From the NCBI GenBank assembly GCA_036850595.1, contig CM072161.1, positions 14,403,812-14,467,811 on the forward strand: a DNA stretch of 64,000 nt. The letters are read 5' to 3'. The notes under the pieces were generated by a model. That model saw only the letters and a program-made list of their open reading frames with translations, ran no database searches and was not told the DNA's origin. Source of the DNA: Rhyacichthys aspro. Lineage: Eukaryota; Chordata; Actinopteri; Gobiiformes; Rhyacichthyidae. This document shows, piece by piece, positions 21,772 to 36,700 of this stretch (position 1 is the first letter of the stretch; every line of letters begins with the position of its first letter). Both the position numbers and the translations under genes were made by a program.

Positions 21772-24700
21772 CTGAAAAAACAGAAAGAGATTTTATTTGG
21801 AATGACAGATGGGATTAAGAGTCACCATTAACTTTTTGTTCTTGGTCCTGATTCTATGTTTTATATTTAGCACGTTGTCGGTAAAATGCTTTTTGAAAAA
21901 ATGGTTTCAGAACTTTCTTAAAATAATGACAGGAAAAAACATGAACAGTACTATACTCACTTTTTTACTACATGGTCTACCGCACATAATCCTAAGGCCC
22001 TGTTACCTGCTCTGTTCATCGAAGGCCGGGCTCCTTTGAGCGCACACAGGCGTTTACCACCAAATGGGACGTACTGCTGGTTTATGGGCAGAGACTCTGT
22101 TTTAAGCAGCTGCCGACGCTGCTTTTCTCTGATAATGGAGTGCACAGCTTTCAGGAAGTCCTTCTTACTTTCAGGAGATCTGTAATTAGGACAAGATGCA
22201 ACAAAATGTTTCCCTTTGATAGAGCTGCAGCTTTGTCATTGACTTTAAAAAATATGAAATTGTTATTTATTGGGTAGTTTAGTCATACCGGCAGCACAGC
22301 TGGAAGGTTGTCTCTGGTCTCCCTTCGGATTCAGACCTTGTGTGAACAATTTCACACATCGCTGTGCCCTCAGAGTCTGAGGAAAGAGACAGTACACAAT
22401 GTGAGCTACACTGACAGAAGCATTCAGTCATCCATTTATTTCCCTTTAACAAGTGGTCATTAGTCAGATTAATGATCAGACATAAGCAGAGTCTGAGAAT
22501 GACTGAGGGTGTTATGAGGCAGAGCAAGAAAATTTATGAACATTGCTTAAAATGTGATATTTATTATATTTTGATCCTTAATGCAACAATTACTGGACCC
22601 AAGAGGCTTTAAATGTTTTTAATGTTTTTGTGCAACAAACAACTTCAGAGAAAAGTGAGTATTGAGCATTAAAGTGCAGAACACATTATTATATTAGTAA
22701 CATTAAACAAATCTAAACATGTATTAAAGGCAAATTCCTTTAATACCATATTCAATGTCCAGAGAAGATGCTATAATGATTACTCATTTATGGAACAATA
22801 AAAGAACTTACTTGTTAGTGCACGAACTTGCAGAGAGTCCGTTGCGATCATATGACGGAAACGGAAAGGATCTTTGTCGTCGATGACAGACGCACGGTGA
22901 GATCCACCCTGAAAAACACTTGTGCATTAGACAGCGCTGGAATACTTAAACTTGACAGCAGAGGGCAGTAAAGAATAAAATACTGGCGCACACATTGCAG
23001 GACTGATCTAGATTAGTCAAGACAGAATACGAAAATATTACTTACGATCTTTTTCCTGTGCTTGGAGCAATCTTTGAACACAAAGACAACAGCTGTTTTG
23101 AAGACTAAAGAGAAATGAGAAATGAAGAAGCATTAAAAAGGGTTGTTTTTCTTCAACTCATGGTATATAACGAAAACAGTTATTCACTACACATTTCTAC
23201 TCCAACATCCATGTAGTGAAGTGGACATAGTACAGGATGCACAAAGCATTTATTTTCACATTGTAACAACTTGCCATGGGAGGCACTTAAATGTGAATGT
23301 AATGTTTGTTGTCCAGGAATGCAAGCGGGCTCTAGGGCAAAGCTAATGGGAACCTAAATAAATAAATAATAAACAGAGCACCTCGTGGAGTGTGAAATAC
23401 AATATTGTGTGTCTGATTAATCAACAACAGAGAACAGCATTTAAGTATATTTTCATAATAATAATGATAAGCAATGTCCTTTTAAGCAATTGATGGAAAT
23501 ACTAACAGGAAAAGAATATAATAAATTATGCTTCAATTGCATCGGAAAATTTGTAATGAAGTGAAATGGTATTTTATTATCTCTCTACAGCAACATTTTC
23601 TACACAGGTTTAGTGTTCAATACACAGGGATTATCACATTTCTCATCTGTCCATCTGAAATCCTTTAGATCTGGACGGATTGTCAGTATTACATAACTGT
23701 ACAGCCATGCACATGCTTTCATTTCAGATTTTGTGAAATATGTATTTTCAAAGTAAACACAAATGATGCAGCAATAAAACAGTTTAAAGTCATAGTATAA
23801 TGCTGCACTCGCTGCTGCTCTGGATGAAATAACCAGTGCTTTTACAAATTCAGTCCTTTTTATTTCAAATATACAGTAGAACCTTACCAAAAGCAGCCAA
23901 GTCAGGCTCCTTTTTGCTCTTGACCAAAGAGGCTGGAGCGTTTATCCAGGCTACAGTGGAGTGTAGCAGTAGATCTCCCATTGAGAGGTCAGGCACCTGA
24001 AAAAGAAACAAAAACGTCACATAACAATTTGGAGACTTAAACACATTTTCACATATTCATACATTTAGCAGAGAGGTGGTAGCTAACACTTTTTTTAAAA
24101 CTCCTGAATCAAACCAACATAAATGCACAACAATACATACACAAACAGATTTTTACACAGACTACATGCCACTACATAAAATGTTAGTGTCAATGTGGTG
24201 GGCAATAGTTAGCGACTTGGCCACCCTAACTTTAGAGTGCTGTGTGTGCATTTTCAATCATATCAGGTACCTCTTTTTTATTTGCTGTCTGTTCACTGAT
24301 GAGCTGGTCGAACACTGCTCCATATTCCTCATGAAGCTTTTGCATCTCGTTGATGTGACTTGCCACTTTGTTCATAGCTTTCATTGCAACTGAGGACAGA
24401 AATTGATATGTTCATATTTTTATTAGAGAGACTTTAAACCTTAAGAGAACAAAGAGTAAATAAAAAGCTAATTTACCATCTAGGTGGTAGTGCTCATCGC
24501 TGTCAGCGTCAGTCAACGAGTAGAGTTCCTTCAGCAGCAGTGGGTATTTGAGGACCCTCTGGATGGGTTTGATCAGGTACGACTCAAGTGTGGACGAATG
24601 CTGCTGTCTGGGGTTTCTTTCAGCCAAGAAGGCTTTGAAATCTGGATCCGTTTTTGCTGATGGAACAAAAACAAGCATAAAATATGTTGGATTTCAGAGG

Positions 24701-27700
24701 GGAAGATACAGGCACACAACCTCAAATGTCTTTAGACTATGATATGATAAAATGATAGCCTCTCTTTTTATGACAAATATGGTATTATTTTAATTGCAAC
24801 AGATATATATTTAGCTTTTACCTTTTGCCAGGACCTTTGGGACCTTGGTGTGGCTGGCACAAAAGGCGCTGTAGATCTTGAAGCGATCAGCGTAGTACAA
24901 GAAAGATCCACCCAAAGAAAACAGCACTTTCTGTGGGAGCCATCGTAAAACCAAACTCTTAATGATTACCAACATTTATCAATAGTAAAAAAAGAGAAAA
25001 TTTCGTTTGCAGAGTGAAAACAGCTCTGCCCTGTGCCCAGAGATGATTCTTAGCACACCTTAAACTGCTCCACCCTTTCCAGGCGATCCAAATCTGGCAC
25101 CAGTCTGATCCCGTCCTCCAGAGTCCGTAAGAACTCCACTTGGAAATCCACCATTTCCCCGAGGTTTCCAAACAAAACGTCCAACTAGACAACAGACAGT
25201 ATTTTGCAGTTAGTCACTCTGTCAGTCTCTGTGTGCAGTATTTTTAGGGTCAGTGTGTACCTCATCTTGTGTAAGGATGTTATCTTTCTGCAACGGTTTT
25301 AAATAGCAATCAATCAGGCACCTCAGATCCTAAAAAGACAAAAGGTCTGTGATCACATGCTCAAAAAATTACAAAATAGAGTGATTTGAAACTAAAAGTT
25401 CACAGATCAACTGACCTTAACATAAGTCTTCTCTGTTTCCACCAGCTCGTTGATGACCTTGCGGAGTTTATCTGCATGGGTGAGCTGTCTCGCAGTGGCC
25501 GTGCCAATCGTGGATGGTGCAGCAGAAACAGGGCTCGGGGACAAGGAGGATGAAGATGAAGATGAGGATGAAGCCCCGGGGCATTCAAGGGAGTTTATGT
25601 CATGGAGACTGCGGCAGAAACCGGTGACCTGCTCTGTGCTCTAAACAGAAGGAAAAACAAAACATGGCAAATTGAAGAAGGTCTGCTATTGTTTGGTATG
25701 TGTTTAATGAAATAACTACGGTGCACTTCTGTAATCACTGACATGATTTAGTATGACTGCATAGACAAATATAACTGGAAACTATGCACCTACAGCACAC
25801 ACATTCTTGCAATAACTGCACCCTTCTACAACCCCTAAGCACAAGAAATACCAAGCATGAGCAGACCTGCCAGGCCAGTAGTGAGCTTGCTTTATAAAGT
25901 AAATGTTGATTTTTAATAGGGCTCCCTATATGCTTTTACACTGAGCAAAATCAACTGCTTGTCCCACATCTATCTTTTACTGATACTAATGTATGTATAC
26001 CTAATGTACTTAAGTTAATGCCCCAGAGGTTTCTTTGTTCTTTAAAACAGAAAACATCTATAATTTAAAGCTGTAGAAAATGGGACATTATTACTTCTTG
26101 TTGTTTTTTTGCTCAATACAACCTGACAATTACCTAATTATTTAACTACAGAACCAAGTCTGGCTTCATATCAAAGATTTTTGGTTAGATATGATGTTTG
26201 GATGCCAAATCCATACAAGCTGTTGATACCAATGTGAAGTCTGTTCAGTCACGTTCTCTCAAATCTCTATTGAGGGGAGACTAATGGAGGCTGAAATGAA
26301 AATTAACAACAGAGTCTCTTTGAAATATGGTGAAATTATTAAACTCAGCCCACGCATTAAACAGGCTAGATCGAAATCACAAGTTTGTTATAAAAGTTTA
26401 CTTGCTCCAACATTGCTTTTTTTCTTATAAAAGAACAACTCAAAAACAAGCCACAGAGATCAGTTATAATTCAAGGTCATGCCATTGTTAAAGTAAAACA
26501 ACAAAGACTCTCTACACAGAGAGAAAGTGTTTATAAATGTGTGATAGCACACTGTGCCCATTTGTTTGGTTCTTCAGGCTGATTTAAGCAGCTGGGAGAC
26601 TGTCTTTGCTGATTTCACGGGTTTCTTGCACCAATGACAAACACAATTTTCCACTGATGTATTCAAACCAGTTTCACAGCTTGAAGATGCACAACACACA
26701 CAACTCGCTGACACTGAACTTCCTTCTGCCATCAATAACAAGCTCTTTATGTTATCACAAGCTTTTCACGACAGTATTTTGCACAGGATAGATCTGATTT
26801 ATGACACAAACAGGCACAATAAAGATGATGTAAAGTCCATTGAAGAGTGTGTTGATGATTTCAAAAACAAGGACATAATAAAAGGTGAACGCACAGACCC
26901 AAAGAAGAAAGCAGAGACAGCAATTACAACGAGAACTGCCTTTTCCACAGAAATATGCAACAGCAAAGACTGAGAAAAGAGGCAGGCTTCTTATGTCAGA
27001 CAAAACAAATGTTCATCAAATAGCATTAAGTACCTAGTCTTACATAAAGCCAACTGAAAGTGAACCACTAATGTTGGCAAAACGGCTCTATGATGTAACC
27101 ACTGCTGCAGGTCCGTATTCACACATATCCCAGTCACACGTCAAACTCACACAGAGATGGGATCAGAGGGCGGCTCACCAGCTGTAACACATCATAGATG
27201 GATTCAGTAGAGCGTTTGGAAATCCTGCTCCTTCTAAACGCTGACATGTTGGCTTAGGTCCCACAGGTCAAACTAAGTTCAAAGTGAAGTCAGGTGTCCA
27301 GTTCCTGCTCTGCTGTTCCAGTCCAGGTAGCTGTCATTCTTCCACAAAAGACCACAGAAGTACCACTAATCTAACAACCAGAGTAAGCACTTAAACAATG
27401 AACACTTATCCACACTTAACCTACTACGGGCTTTTCTGTGGCACTTCCCTTCAAATTATGTTTCACTGCTGTCGCCGAATCCTCCCGACTACGTCTGATT
27501 TGCGAGTCCCACTTTTCCGTCCAGGTGTCTGGATGCACCAGCATCGGCAGCATGGATTACAACATAAAACAACAAGATCAAACATCACATCCTTGTGAGA
27601 GAGGGGGAGGAGAAAAAAGGGAGGGAAGAATGGGAGGTGAGTGATGGGTGGTGAAACGCTTCCCAACAGGAAAAGGGCATCCGACATCTGGGATATCTGC

Positions 27701-30700
27701 CTCTTTGTGTCTTCTTAGAAAAAACAGCAGCCTTGCAGAAAAAAAATACAAACAATACTCAAAAAGTACCGAGAGACTGCATGGCCATTAACTGATGAGG
27801 TCCACAAAGAGATGAATATTTTGTTGATGCAGACAAGGCTTCAAGATTCAAATTGCTGCTTGGAAAACAAAGATACCCTTAGTGTGCCGAGTATCAGATG
27901 AGATATGGCTCGCATTACACCTGCTGCTCACTTGCCATTCCTGGTAAACAAGAAACGTGTTCTTGCAGAATTAGGGTGTCGAGTTATTTCCAAATACTTT
28001 CAAGAATGCCATAGTAGCTTCTGCTAAAAAAATGGTACGACAAGTCCACACCTTTCACAACTTGTACTGTCACAAACCTACCCATTAGGAGAGAACAGGA
28101 GAGAGGGCTAGGACATGGGAGGGGCAGAGAGGCAGGCACAAACCTGCTCTAACACCCACCAGCTACATCCAGGCACTGTTGTGTCAGGATAATCAAAGAT
28201 TACACATACAGTATCATTACATTTGCCAGACACATACAGATACAATACATCAATTTCTGACATTTGGAAACAAGGCAAAGCAAACAGATGTTGTTTTGAT
28301 ATGCTTTGACATTTCTGCTGCTTAAATCCATCCTGTTCCTTGTGCTGAACAGGCTTGTACTTGTGAATGTCAATGAAAAAAGAGGCAAAGTCAAGTTGTT
28401 TTAAATGAAGAAAATGCTCAACTCCATCATTCCCAACAAAGAATTATGGGATATAAGCTTTTTGAGAGAGAGGCAATGAGAGAGAGAGATAATATAATCT
28501 GATTGATGGAGTATTTGTGTTATGACAAGAATCCAACCTTACGTAAGGTAGAAGAATATAGATTTCCCTTTTATTGGGACTACAGAGCAATTACTTTAAA
28601 ATGCTCCCACATACACAAATACATATTTAAATCAAATGGCTTTCTGGGTTTTTTTTGTTTTGTTTTTGTTTTTTGTTTTTATTTTTTTGTGTATTGAGAT
28701 TAGGAGGCTTTCATCTGGAAAAAAAATGGTCTGTTATGTTATATGTTATATCATGATATAAAGCTTTGTCACTCAAAACCAAGTCTCTCTTTTGATTAAG
28801 TGTTGTCATGTTGTTAGATGGAAAAAAAAAACAAAAAACAGTATAGCACTCCCTCTAGCGGTAGACTTATGAACTACAGCCAGCAACAGAGCACAGGAAC
28901 AGGCAAACAACAGACTGGAATGAAAAAAAAAATTGATTGAGCGTGAAAACATAGAGTGGGCCCACCTATCTACATTATGGATGCCTTAAAAGTCAGCGAC
29001 TAAAAAACATACATTAGGTGCATAAAGATCAAAAACATGATACAGGTTTGTCCCTTTTCTTCAAATCAAAATTTATTTTAAATGCCCTCAAGTTACACTG
29101 AAAATAGGCCCCCATTGTCTGTCGACAGTTTGACAAACACCAGAAACCACCTTCATCTCCGTTATCATCACAGTTATCCCAGGCAATCATTGTTTTATCC
29201 TCTGGTTGGTTTATCATACAAAAGAGGTGGGTCTATGCTTTGTCTAAAATAATGAACCTTCCTGTTTCCTCCGGCGAGCCAGACATCCATTTATCTCCGC
29301 TAAATGATGTGGATCACTGTGGAGACTGAAGTAATTAGAATGTGGGGATAATTAAAATTGTCCCACTTTGACTGTTTTCTTCAATCTTGGCACCATGTGA
29401 CCGCAGGCACCGGATGAAATGAGGTAAGATGCAATACAACACGTCTCCAAACTAGGGAAGGGTGAAACAATGGTATGTTACAAAAGGGGGCAAAAAAAAA
29501 AGAAAAAATCCACAGTTCCCTGGAAATTTGAGGCAAGTTTGTGCTGAAGTGAAAACAATAGCAGCTTCAGGCTTGGGTCAGAACTCACACAGACGGCTGG
29601 AGAATTAGAAAGGCTGCAGTGTTTTGGGAGCTATTGCCGTTCTTATATTGTTCATGAAAATTAACTACAGGGGTTTGGAGAGAAGAAAAGGGGCAAAGAA
29701 AGGACACAACATGCACAAAACTGGAAATACATCATGAGGGAGATAGGAACTACTTGAAAAACGAAACAATAGTCAACAGACTATCTGACACATTGATGAA
29801 AAAAATTAGTTTACTCATCTTTTCCAGGTCAAGCACTCTAAAGGTCAATTTTTAGGCTTCAAGCACCAATCAGAATCCTTTAGTTGAGAGCATATCCTTA
29901 AAAGTTAGTGTTGTTTTTAATAGTTTTCATTTTTATCAAACTAAATAGAAGTTCAGTGTCAGTGAATGTCTCTGTAGTGTCCTTCCTTTCTCCAACAGTG
30001 TCCCTGGCACTGCCATCAATCCACATTTCTCTAAGCTTTCCAGCTTTCTTTCCAACTAATAAAGACACATTAGAGTCACCAAACCACTAGTATTTGAAAG
30101 GACTGTGTCTAGACTGGACCAGCTCTGACCCCATTCATTAGTCCTTCCTCGAGACTAAAGCTCACTGACACAAATTCAGAGAGAAGACAATCGCACTGGC
30201 TCGTCTCTTTCCTCATTTCTGGCTGGGATATTGACAAAGGTACCAAAATAATTGTTTCCGGTTGTTACTGGTTATCAGCCATTGCCATGGTAATGGATGT
30301 GACAAGCGTAACCAAGGGAAACCGTGGCACATAGTGAGACCCAGCAATCACAGCACTGACCCTGATCAGACCAGACACAATTGTAATTAGAAAGTGACAC
30401 TGTTTGATTTGTTCTTTCCAGCACCTGTGCATAGACTACAACAAAGAGCAAAATGTACACAGTTGTCTCACAGAAACAGACTCTCAACAAAATTAGAACA
30501 TATGTTGGTAGTAATCATATACACACTGATTTAAAAGATATGATAATCAGGAGCTAGTGGGAAATCTGTCAAGGCAATGGAGGGTTGGCTACAAAAAGCC
30601 TTTCTTCTGTGAATTTCCACAAAAGTCACCTTTTCCCAAATATTGGAAAAACTCATCAGTCATCCTTCAGGCCTGTTGTGTGCTTCATTAATTATTCTGT

Positions 30701-33700
30701 TGTCTGCTTCTAACCAGATAAACCTAGATGAGTGATGGTTTGCAAATTACTGACATTTGTCTTTCTTTTAAGTGCAATGTATGTAAAAGGAAATAGTGAA
30801 ATGTATCCTGCTGTTCAACCGGATGATAAACAACCCTGTCAGCGTACTGAAACACTATAATGCAACTAATCAGCAACTTCAAACACATCTCATATACAGA
30901 GGTCACACACTCAGGAAATTTAAGACTATAACTAATGCCTTTTCTGTGCAATAGTATCTTGTGTGAATCGTCTTTGCAGAGACAGACTGTATGTTTCATT
31001 TATATATGAGTTTATTTGATTTAACTCATAATACCATTGAGGCTTTACAGCAAGGTTCCTTTGATTACTGTGGCCACATTCTTACCTTCTGTGCCATTGC
31101 CGTGCAGCTCATATCCTCTGGATCTGAAGGGCTCTGCGGCTGAGATGTTTCTTCTAAAGTTTCATTTAAGCTCTCCACTGTCAACCCTGATACCTCATCC
31201 AGGATGTCCTCTGCAGAAAAATGCAATGTTCACTTTTTGGGGGCATATTTTTTTACTATTTTAAACAGTACCTTTAAATGGTTTATAAGTAGAATTCATA
31301 CTACTGGCATCTTGGCAACCTTTAAACTTCTAAAACACAGACTTTGAAAAACTGCAGCACTGTGTAGTGTCACTGGACAAATACTATTTATCTATATATA
31401 ATATTTTTTGGCTGTAATCCATTGCATCAGAAACAATTTGATATACCTGACAACCTAATCATGTGATCTGTGATTTCCCAGTCACTACGGTTGAACTTTA
31501 TTCAAAACGGTTTTAAAATGAAAATGGGATCAAATGAATATGGACTAATATATATGTTGCATCTAGTATCAGTAATTGGAAAATGTCCTCTACTCTGAAG
31601 GCCTCCCGTAAAAAACTGATTTACCCTTCAGCATGATGATAACATCTATAACCTCTGAGTGTTTTTGCTCTCTGTCTGACCCTTTGCATATGGCGTATTC
31701 TGCATGACAGCTCCACACTGCTGTAGGAGTCATATTAATATTCATACAGCTCTTGAGCCCCTGTATAAACAACGCCAGCTTGTCAGCTCGTGCAATCCAA
31801 GCCCCCAATTTATCAGGAATACAAATGGTGCCCTTGCACAGATAAAAAGAGGAGGTCAAAGGAACGCTGGTGGCTGCCTGAAGGTTGGGCATCAGACAAC
31901 TTCTGTGCATAATTAACAGCACCCGATTCAACCTTTACTTATAACCATAAACGTTTTTCTTTTAGGGTTTCAAGACAGCACAATACAAAAGATGAAATAT
32001 GACATGCTGAAATGTGATTGATTGATTCATTGTTGACAAAGAACCCTTGAGGGAGGTGTGGGGGATTTTTTGGCTTGGTTCTACTTGATCAGATCCTTTG
32101 ACAACTGAAAAGTAAGTCCCTATGGACCATCTACCTGATAATTTAGCTAATGCAAACCCTTCAGTACCTTCACCTTTATGACAGCACATCAAGATATTTT
32201 CACCAGGGGACACTACATACTTTTGCACCTGAGCATGTAAAAAGTTTGCTCATGTCAAACAGGACGTACCTTGACTTTGGGAGAAGATATCCGTGGATGT
32301 GTCCTGGTCTCCGTATGTGCGGCGTGGAGGAAGAGAGCACACCGTCCGAAGGTCCAGCTGGGGAAGGGTGCTGACCGTCAGAGTGACTGCTTGGTTTACA
32401 AATGCCGCTCTCATGTCTTCCATATCAAGAACACATCCTGATTTGCCGTTTAAGAACAAGATCTCATCCCCGGCTTGTAAACCTGGCAAAGTGAGTGAGA
32501 ATTTAGTCTAGTAAATGAGATTAAAACATTGCCCAACACCAGCAATCTTACTCAACAGTATGGATTTAAGCAACACAAAGATTCTGTATTTGCCATTTTT
32601 ATCGCAGCAGCTTTGTGGCTAATCACACATATTGGGACTGTGATGTTTTCCAGTACATTAAACACACACATACTTGTAGACTCGAGGCAAGAACTGATCT
32701 AACAAGATATATATAGAAACAATATAATGCTCTGTATAACAAAGGAACAGATTCACAGACAGACTCTATCGCTCAGTTTGAGGTGCACTCCTTTGCCCCT
32801 CCCCTTCACCACCTGTTACCTCTTGCACTAATTGGGAATTACTACCACATTAGCTAACCAATTAGCTCCCAACCTCAGCCAATAAAGCTAACTGGTTGTG
32901 ACAGGTACTTTAGAAATCTGACAGCAGGTTCATTGGCTCTTAATGTAAAATTTAGACAAATGGTCTTAAGTCTTGTTAATGTACTTAGCCAAGAGCAAGG
33001 TCTTTGGCACAGAATTCCCTCTTTAGATTTGAATCACTTTTATTCTCTCCTGGCTTGTATGATGCACCCATTACTGCTATAAACAGAACCAACTAGGCTC
33101 ATACACAGTTTTATGTATAGGAACACACAAGCCACACATTTAGCCGTAAGTTATGACCTACTTGTCTGGGATGTTAAATGTCAGCTGGAGCAGAGAGCCT
33201 TTATTGCACTGAGAGATAACCCCTGTGGACATGTACGGCTGTGTGGTGTGGTGCATCTATATGTGTCTATGTGGGTGCTTGTGCAGAAGCAGGGGGATGA
33301 GAATTACACTGAGAGGAAAAAAGAGGTTGTAAAAGAGCCTTTGGGCCTCCTTGTCCAGCACTGGCCTGGTTTCCGCTTAAACTGCAAGATCTTTTTTACC
33401 ACCCATTCATTCACTCTGAGTAAAACTGGCTCTAAATGGTGAGCCTATATATTTCTGTCATTCAGCAAAAGATAGCCTTGTTTGAAAATATATGTTGTTT
33501 GGATAACATGAGTGTAATCTAGTTCCCTACAGTAAACGCAGCTGGAGCTGGCAGTGGGCAGTTTGCTAAGCTAGCAGCTTTTACATTGCAAATGCACTGG
33601 GGCAGCACAATCTCACACTTGAGTAACCTTGGTTTGACCCTGGGGCACAATAGTGAGGCATGTTATTTTCTGTACATTGGTTTAGTATCTGCAGCCATCC

Positions 33701-36700
33701 ATTTCTGGAGCCTATTAGGTCTCTTTGGTGCTGAAAAGGGAACGACCTACTGACACAGCTAGAGTCAGCAGGTCAGGATGTAGAAGAAAAGACGCTTTCA
33801 TCTTTTTTTCCCAAGAGCCTCAGAACTGTAAAGAATCCTTGCCCTTTAAATGTAAGAAGAAAATTCATTTTCATATTTTTCTTTTTCCTTTTAATTGCTA
33901 TTGGACCCAAAAAAATGAAAAAAAAAAGGCTGGTTAGATATAAGTAATGAAATGAAATATAGTTTGATATGCCTGCATTCAAACTGCTACAAGCAGCCTT
34001 TAAGTGGCTTTTAAAAGTAAACCTGGGCTCAATCCTATGATATAAAAGCGTAATCTGGTTAAAATCTAGTGAGTAAGTTTTATATGTTTACCTTTAGCTG
34101 CAGCCAGTCCATCAGGTTTTACTTCAGTGATATGTAGCTGCTGTGTCCCATCCTCATCTATCACTGCTACAGAAAAACCTGGAGACAAAAATTATTACAA
34201 AAATTATTCATTATTTGGCCTGAATCTCTTAATGCGAGAACAATTACATCCACCTAAAAAAATCCCTCTCCATTCATCTTAATGTAGCATGACTGGCTAA
34301 AATCCAATTCCAAATCAATTTGAAATGGTAATTATAAGTCTGGCTGAGGCAAATCTATCTGTGTCAAGAGGGCTTATGTCAGATACAAGCATACCGTATC
34401 CAGCTGCGCAGGACTCGACTTTGTCAAAGCAGATCCCCTTTGTCACTTTTGGACAAATCTCAATCTCTTTGTAGAGCTACAAACAAAACAAGGAACATTT
34501 ATTGGAAATAAACACGGAGAGATAGATGTGCTGTTGGCTAGTGAAAGTCAAGGTCATGTCTTTGCTCTCAACAAAGAATGGTGAGATTCATGTATTATTC
34601 AAGCTCCTTAATAAAGCAATTGCAAGTGAAGGTTGTGAGGTCAAGACGTGAGATGAAGTGAGTGGGTGATCAGAGAGAGGCTTGACCTCACAGTAAAGCA
34701 TAGACACAGCTGTGTGTACAAAACAACAGGGACGGACAGAAGTCTTGAGTGTCTATTATCACTTTCTGTAAAGACACAATAAAGTGCTATCATAGTTTAA
34801 GAGTGGTAGTGGGCTGAATGAGCCAGTGATCAAAAGAAAAGATAAAAGAGCATGTGGGAGAAAAAGGGAATTATACAATGACTGTGCTTTGAGATGGAGG
34901 TCAGTGTGTCACCTACAAAGCACAGTCACTAAGAGACTTGGAGCTTTCACAGAGCCTTGTTATTTTGTGGGCTGAACGTGTTTTTGTAAAAGAAATGAAT
35001 ATGAATATCGAACAAACAAACAAGCAAACAACTGGCCAGTACAGGGTGCACATACAGTTTTTCTATGCTCTTTTGCATCCTGGGAATTTCAAGCAAAAGC
35101 ATAAAATATGCACAAGCTAGCATTTGTGTTTGCCAAAAACTGGAAAAATGAATTAATAATCAGATGAAGACCCCAAAATGCAAATGAAAAAGCAAACAAA
35201 ATGATACAATGTGGGCTTTCTCACCAGATCAGAGATTTCCTCCTCAAGTTTGGGCACATAGATAAGCATTTGGTTGTCAACCCAAACCTTTAATCGAAGG
35301 TAGTGGCCAGAGGTGTCCAGCTTACGGGTCTGTAGAAAGAAAAAGACAATAAAAACAAAAAAAATATAAGATCATAAACAATACACCCATCTGTCAAATC
35401 TAATAAAACTGCTGCTTCATAATGTGACAGGCTGTTTCTATTATTCTGTTATTATTTCTGTTGTTTATTGTGTAACCATTCCTTATACTTCAAGTTTATG
35501 ACACGCCCTGGTGAACTGATGAAACATATATGTAACAAATCATGGATGTAATAGTCATGTACTTAATCAGAAGCATGTAACATACACAGACTGTAAATTA
35601 AGCGCTCTAATTCCTTGTGACATTTTTCTGGCAACCATTCTTTCCCTACAGATGCATCAGACCTTCTAATAGTATATATTGTGACTATATGGTTGTAATG
35701 ACAAAAATACTGAGATTTTAACCTGCCCTTGGGATAATATTTACACTAAGTAGTAAATATTTTTTACCACTGTGTACCCCTAGCCTTATTCATTAGCATA
35801 ATAGCATCTAAAGTTTATTGATACTGTGAATGTGGTACATTTGTCATATATCGTGCAACATATACATACTTAATCTATTTAGAAAAAAAACATCATGTCT
35901 CATAAGTGCTATTAGGTAAAAGTGGCACACCTTGCAAACAGTGCTGAGAACTTCCAGGGCTGTCTCACCAGGCTGAATTATAACTAGGATGGGTTGATTG
36001 TTCGGTAAACACACCCACGATGGAGTCAGATAATCAGGAACCCAGATGTCACTGTCATTGTTTTGCTGGGGAAGACTTTTTACTGATCCTTCCCTCTCCT
36101 TCTGAAAAATAAAACACAGACAGACACATGGTTTGCATCTTTGAATGCATTCTGCACAGTGGGGGAAACAAAAAGCAGCATGACATGTTACAAATTTGAT
36201 GTGATCATAAAAGCCTTTCAGTTCCTATTAATGTTTTAGTGAGGGAGAGAGTACTAGTACGACTCATCTTTCTAATAAGTTATCATTTTACTTCATGTTC
36301 TCAAAGACTCAAGATATTCTCAAATAGATTAGACTAATGTGATGGAGAGCACCGGTGGTCTGAAAGCGACAAGAGATCTGATTACAAAATCTAATTCATT
36401 TGTGGTGCTGATGAGAGCCTCCTCATACATATCCTTTGAGTACAGTGTGTGTGTCCTTGCCTCTCCTAGATACATGTCTGTAGGCCTGTAGCTACCAAGC
36501 TTGTCACTTTGACCTCTGACAATCTGCCAGACAACACTCCTCCTCTCGATCTATGTCCCTTTTATTTGACCCAACACTGTCTGTTACTGAAACCTTATCT
36601 TCTCCTATCGCCTTACAGCGTCCAGAAACCAGCCTTTTTCATTTCGTTTACCGATCATTGAATCTCCTTGTGGTGCCTCTTTCTTTTGTATCTGTCCATT

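Larger units (their letters stand above)
22377..23887. other. tiam1 introns among PHc exons 23-26
   Basis: Introns of about 435, 137 and 783 bp around exons 24 and 25. AT-rich, with nothing recognised in the two longer ones. Confidence 0.8.

Noticed and set aside
33560..33720. possible SINE-like segment
   Set aside because: Some box-like words but no clear tRNA-derived head, tail or target duplication.
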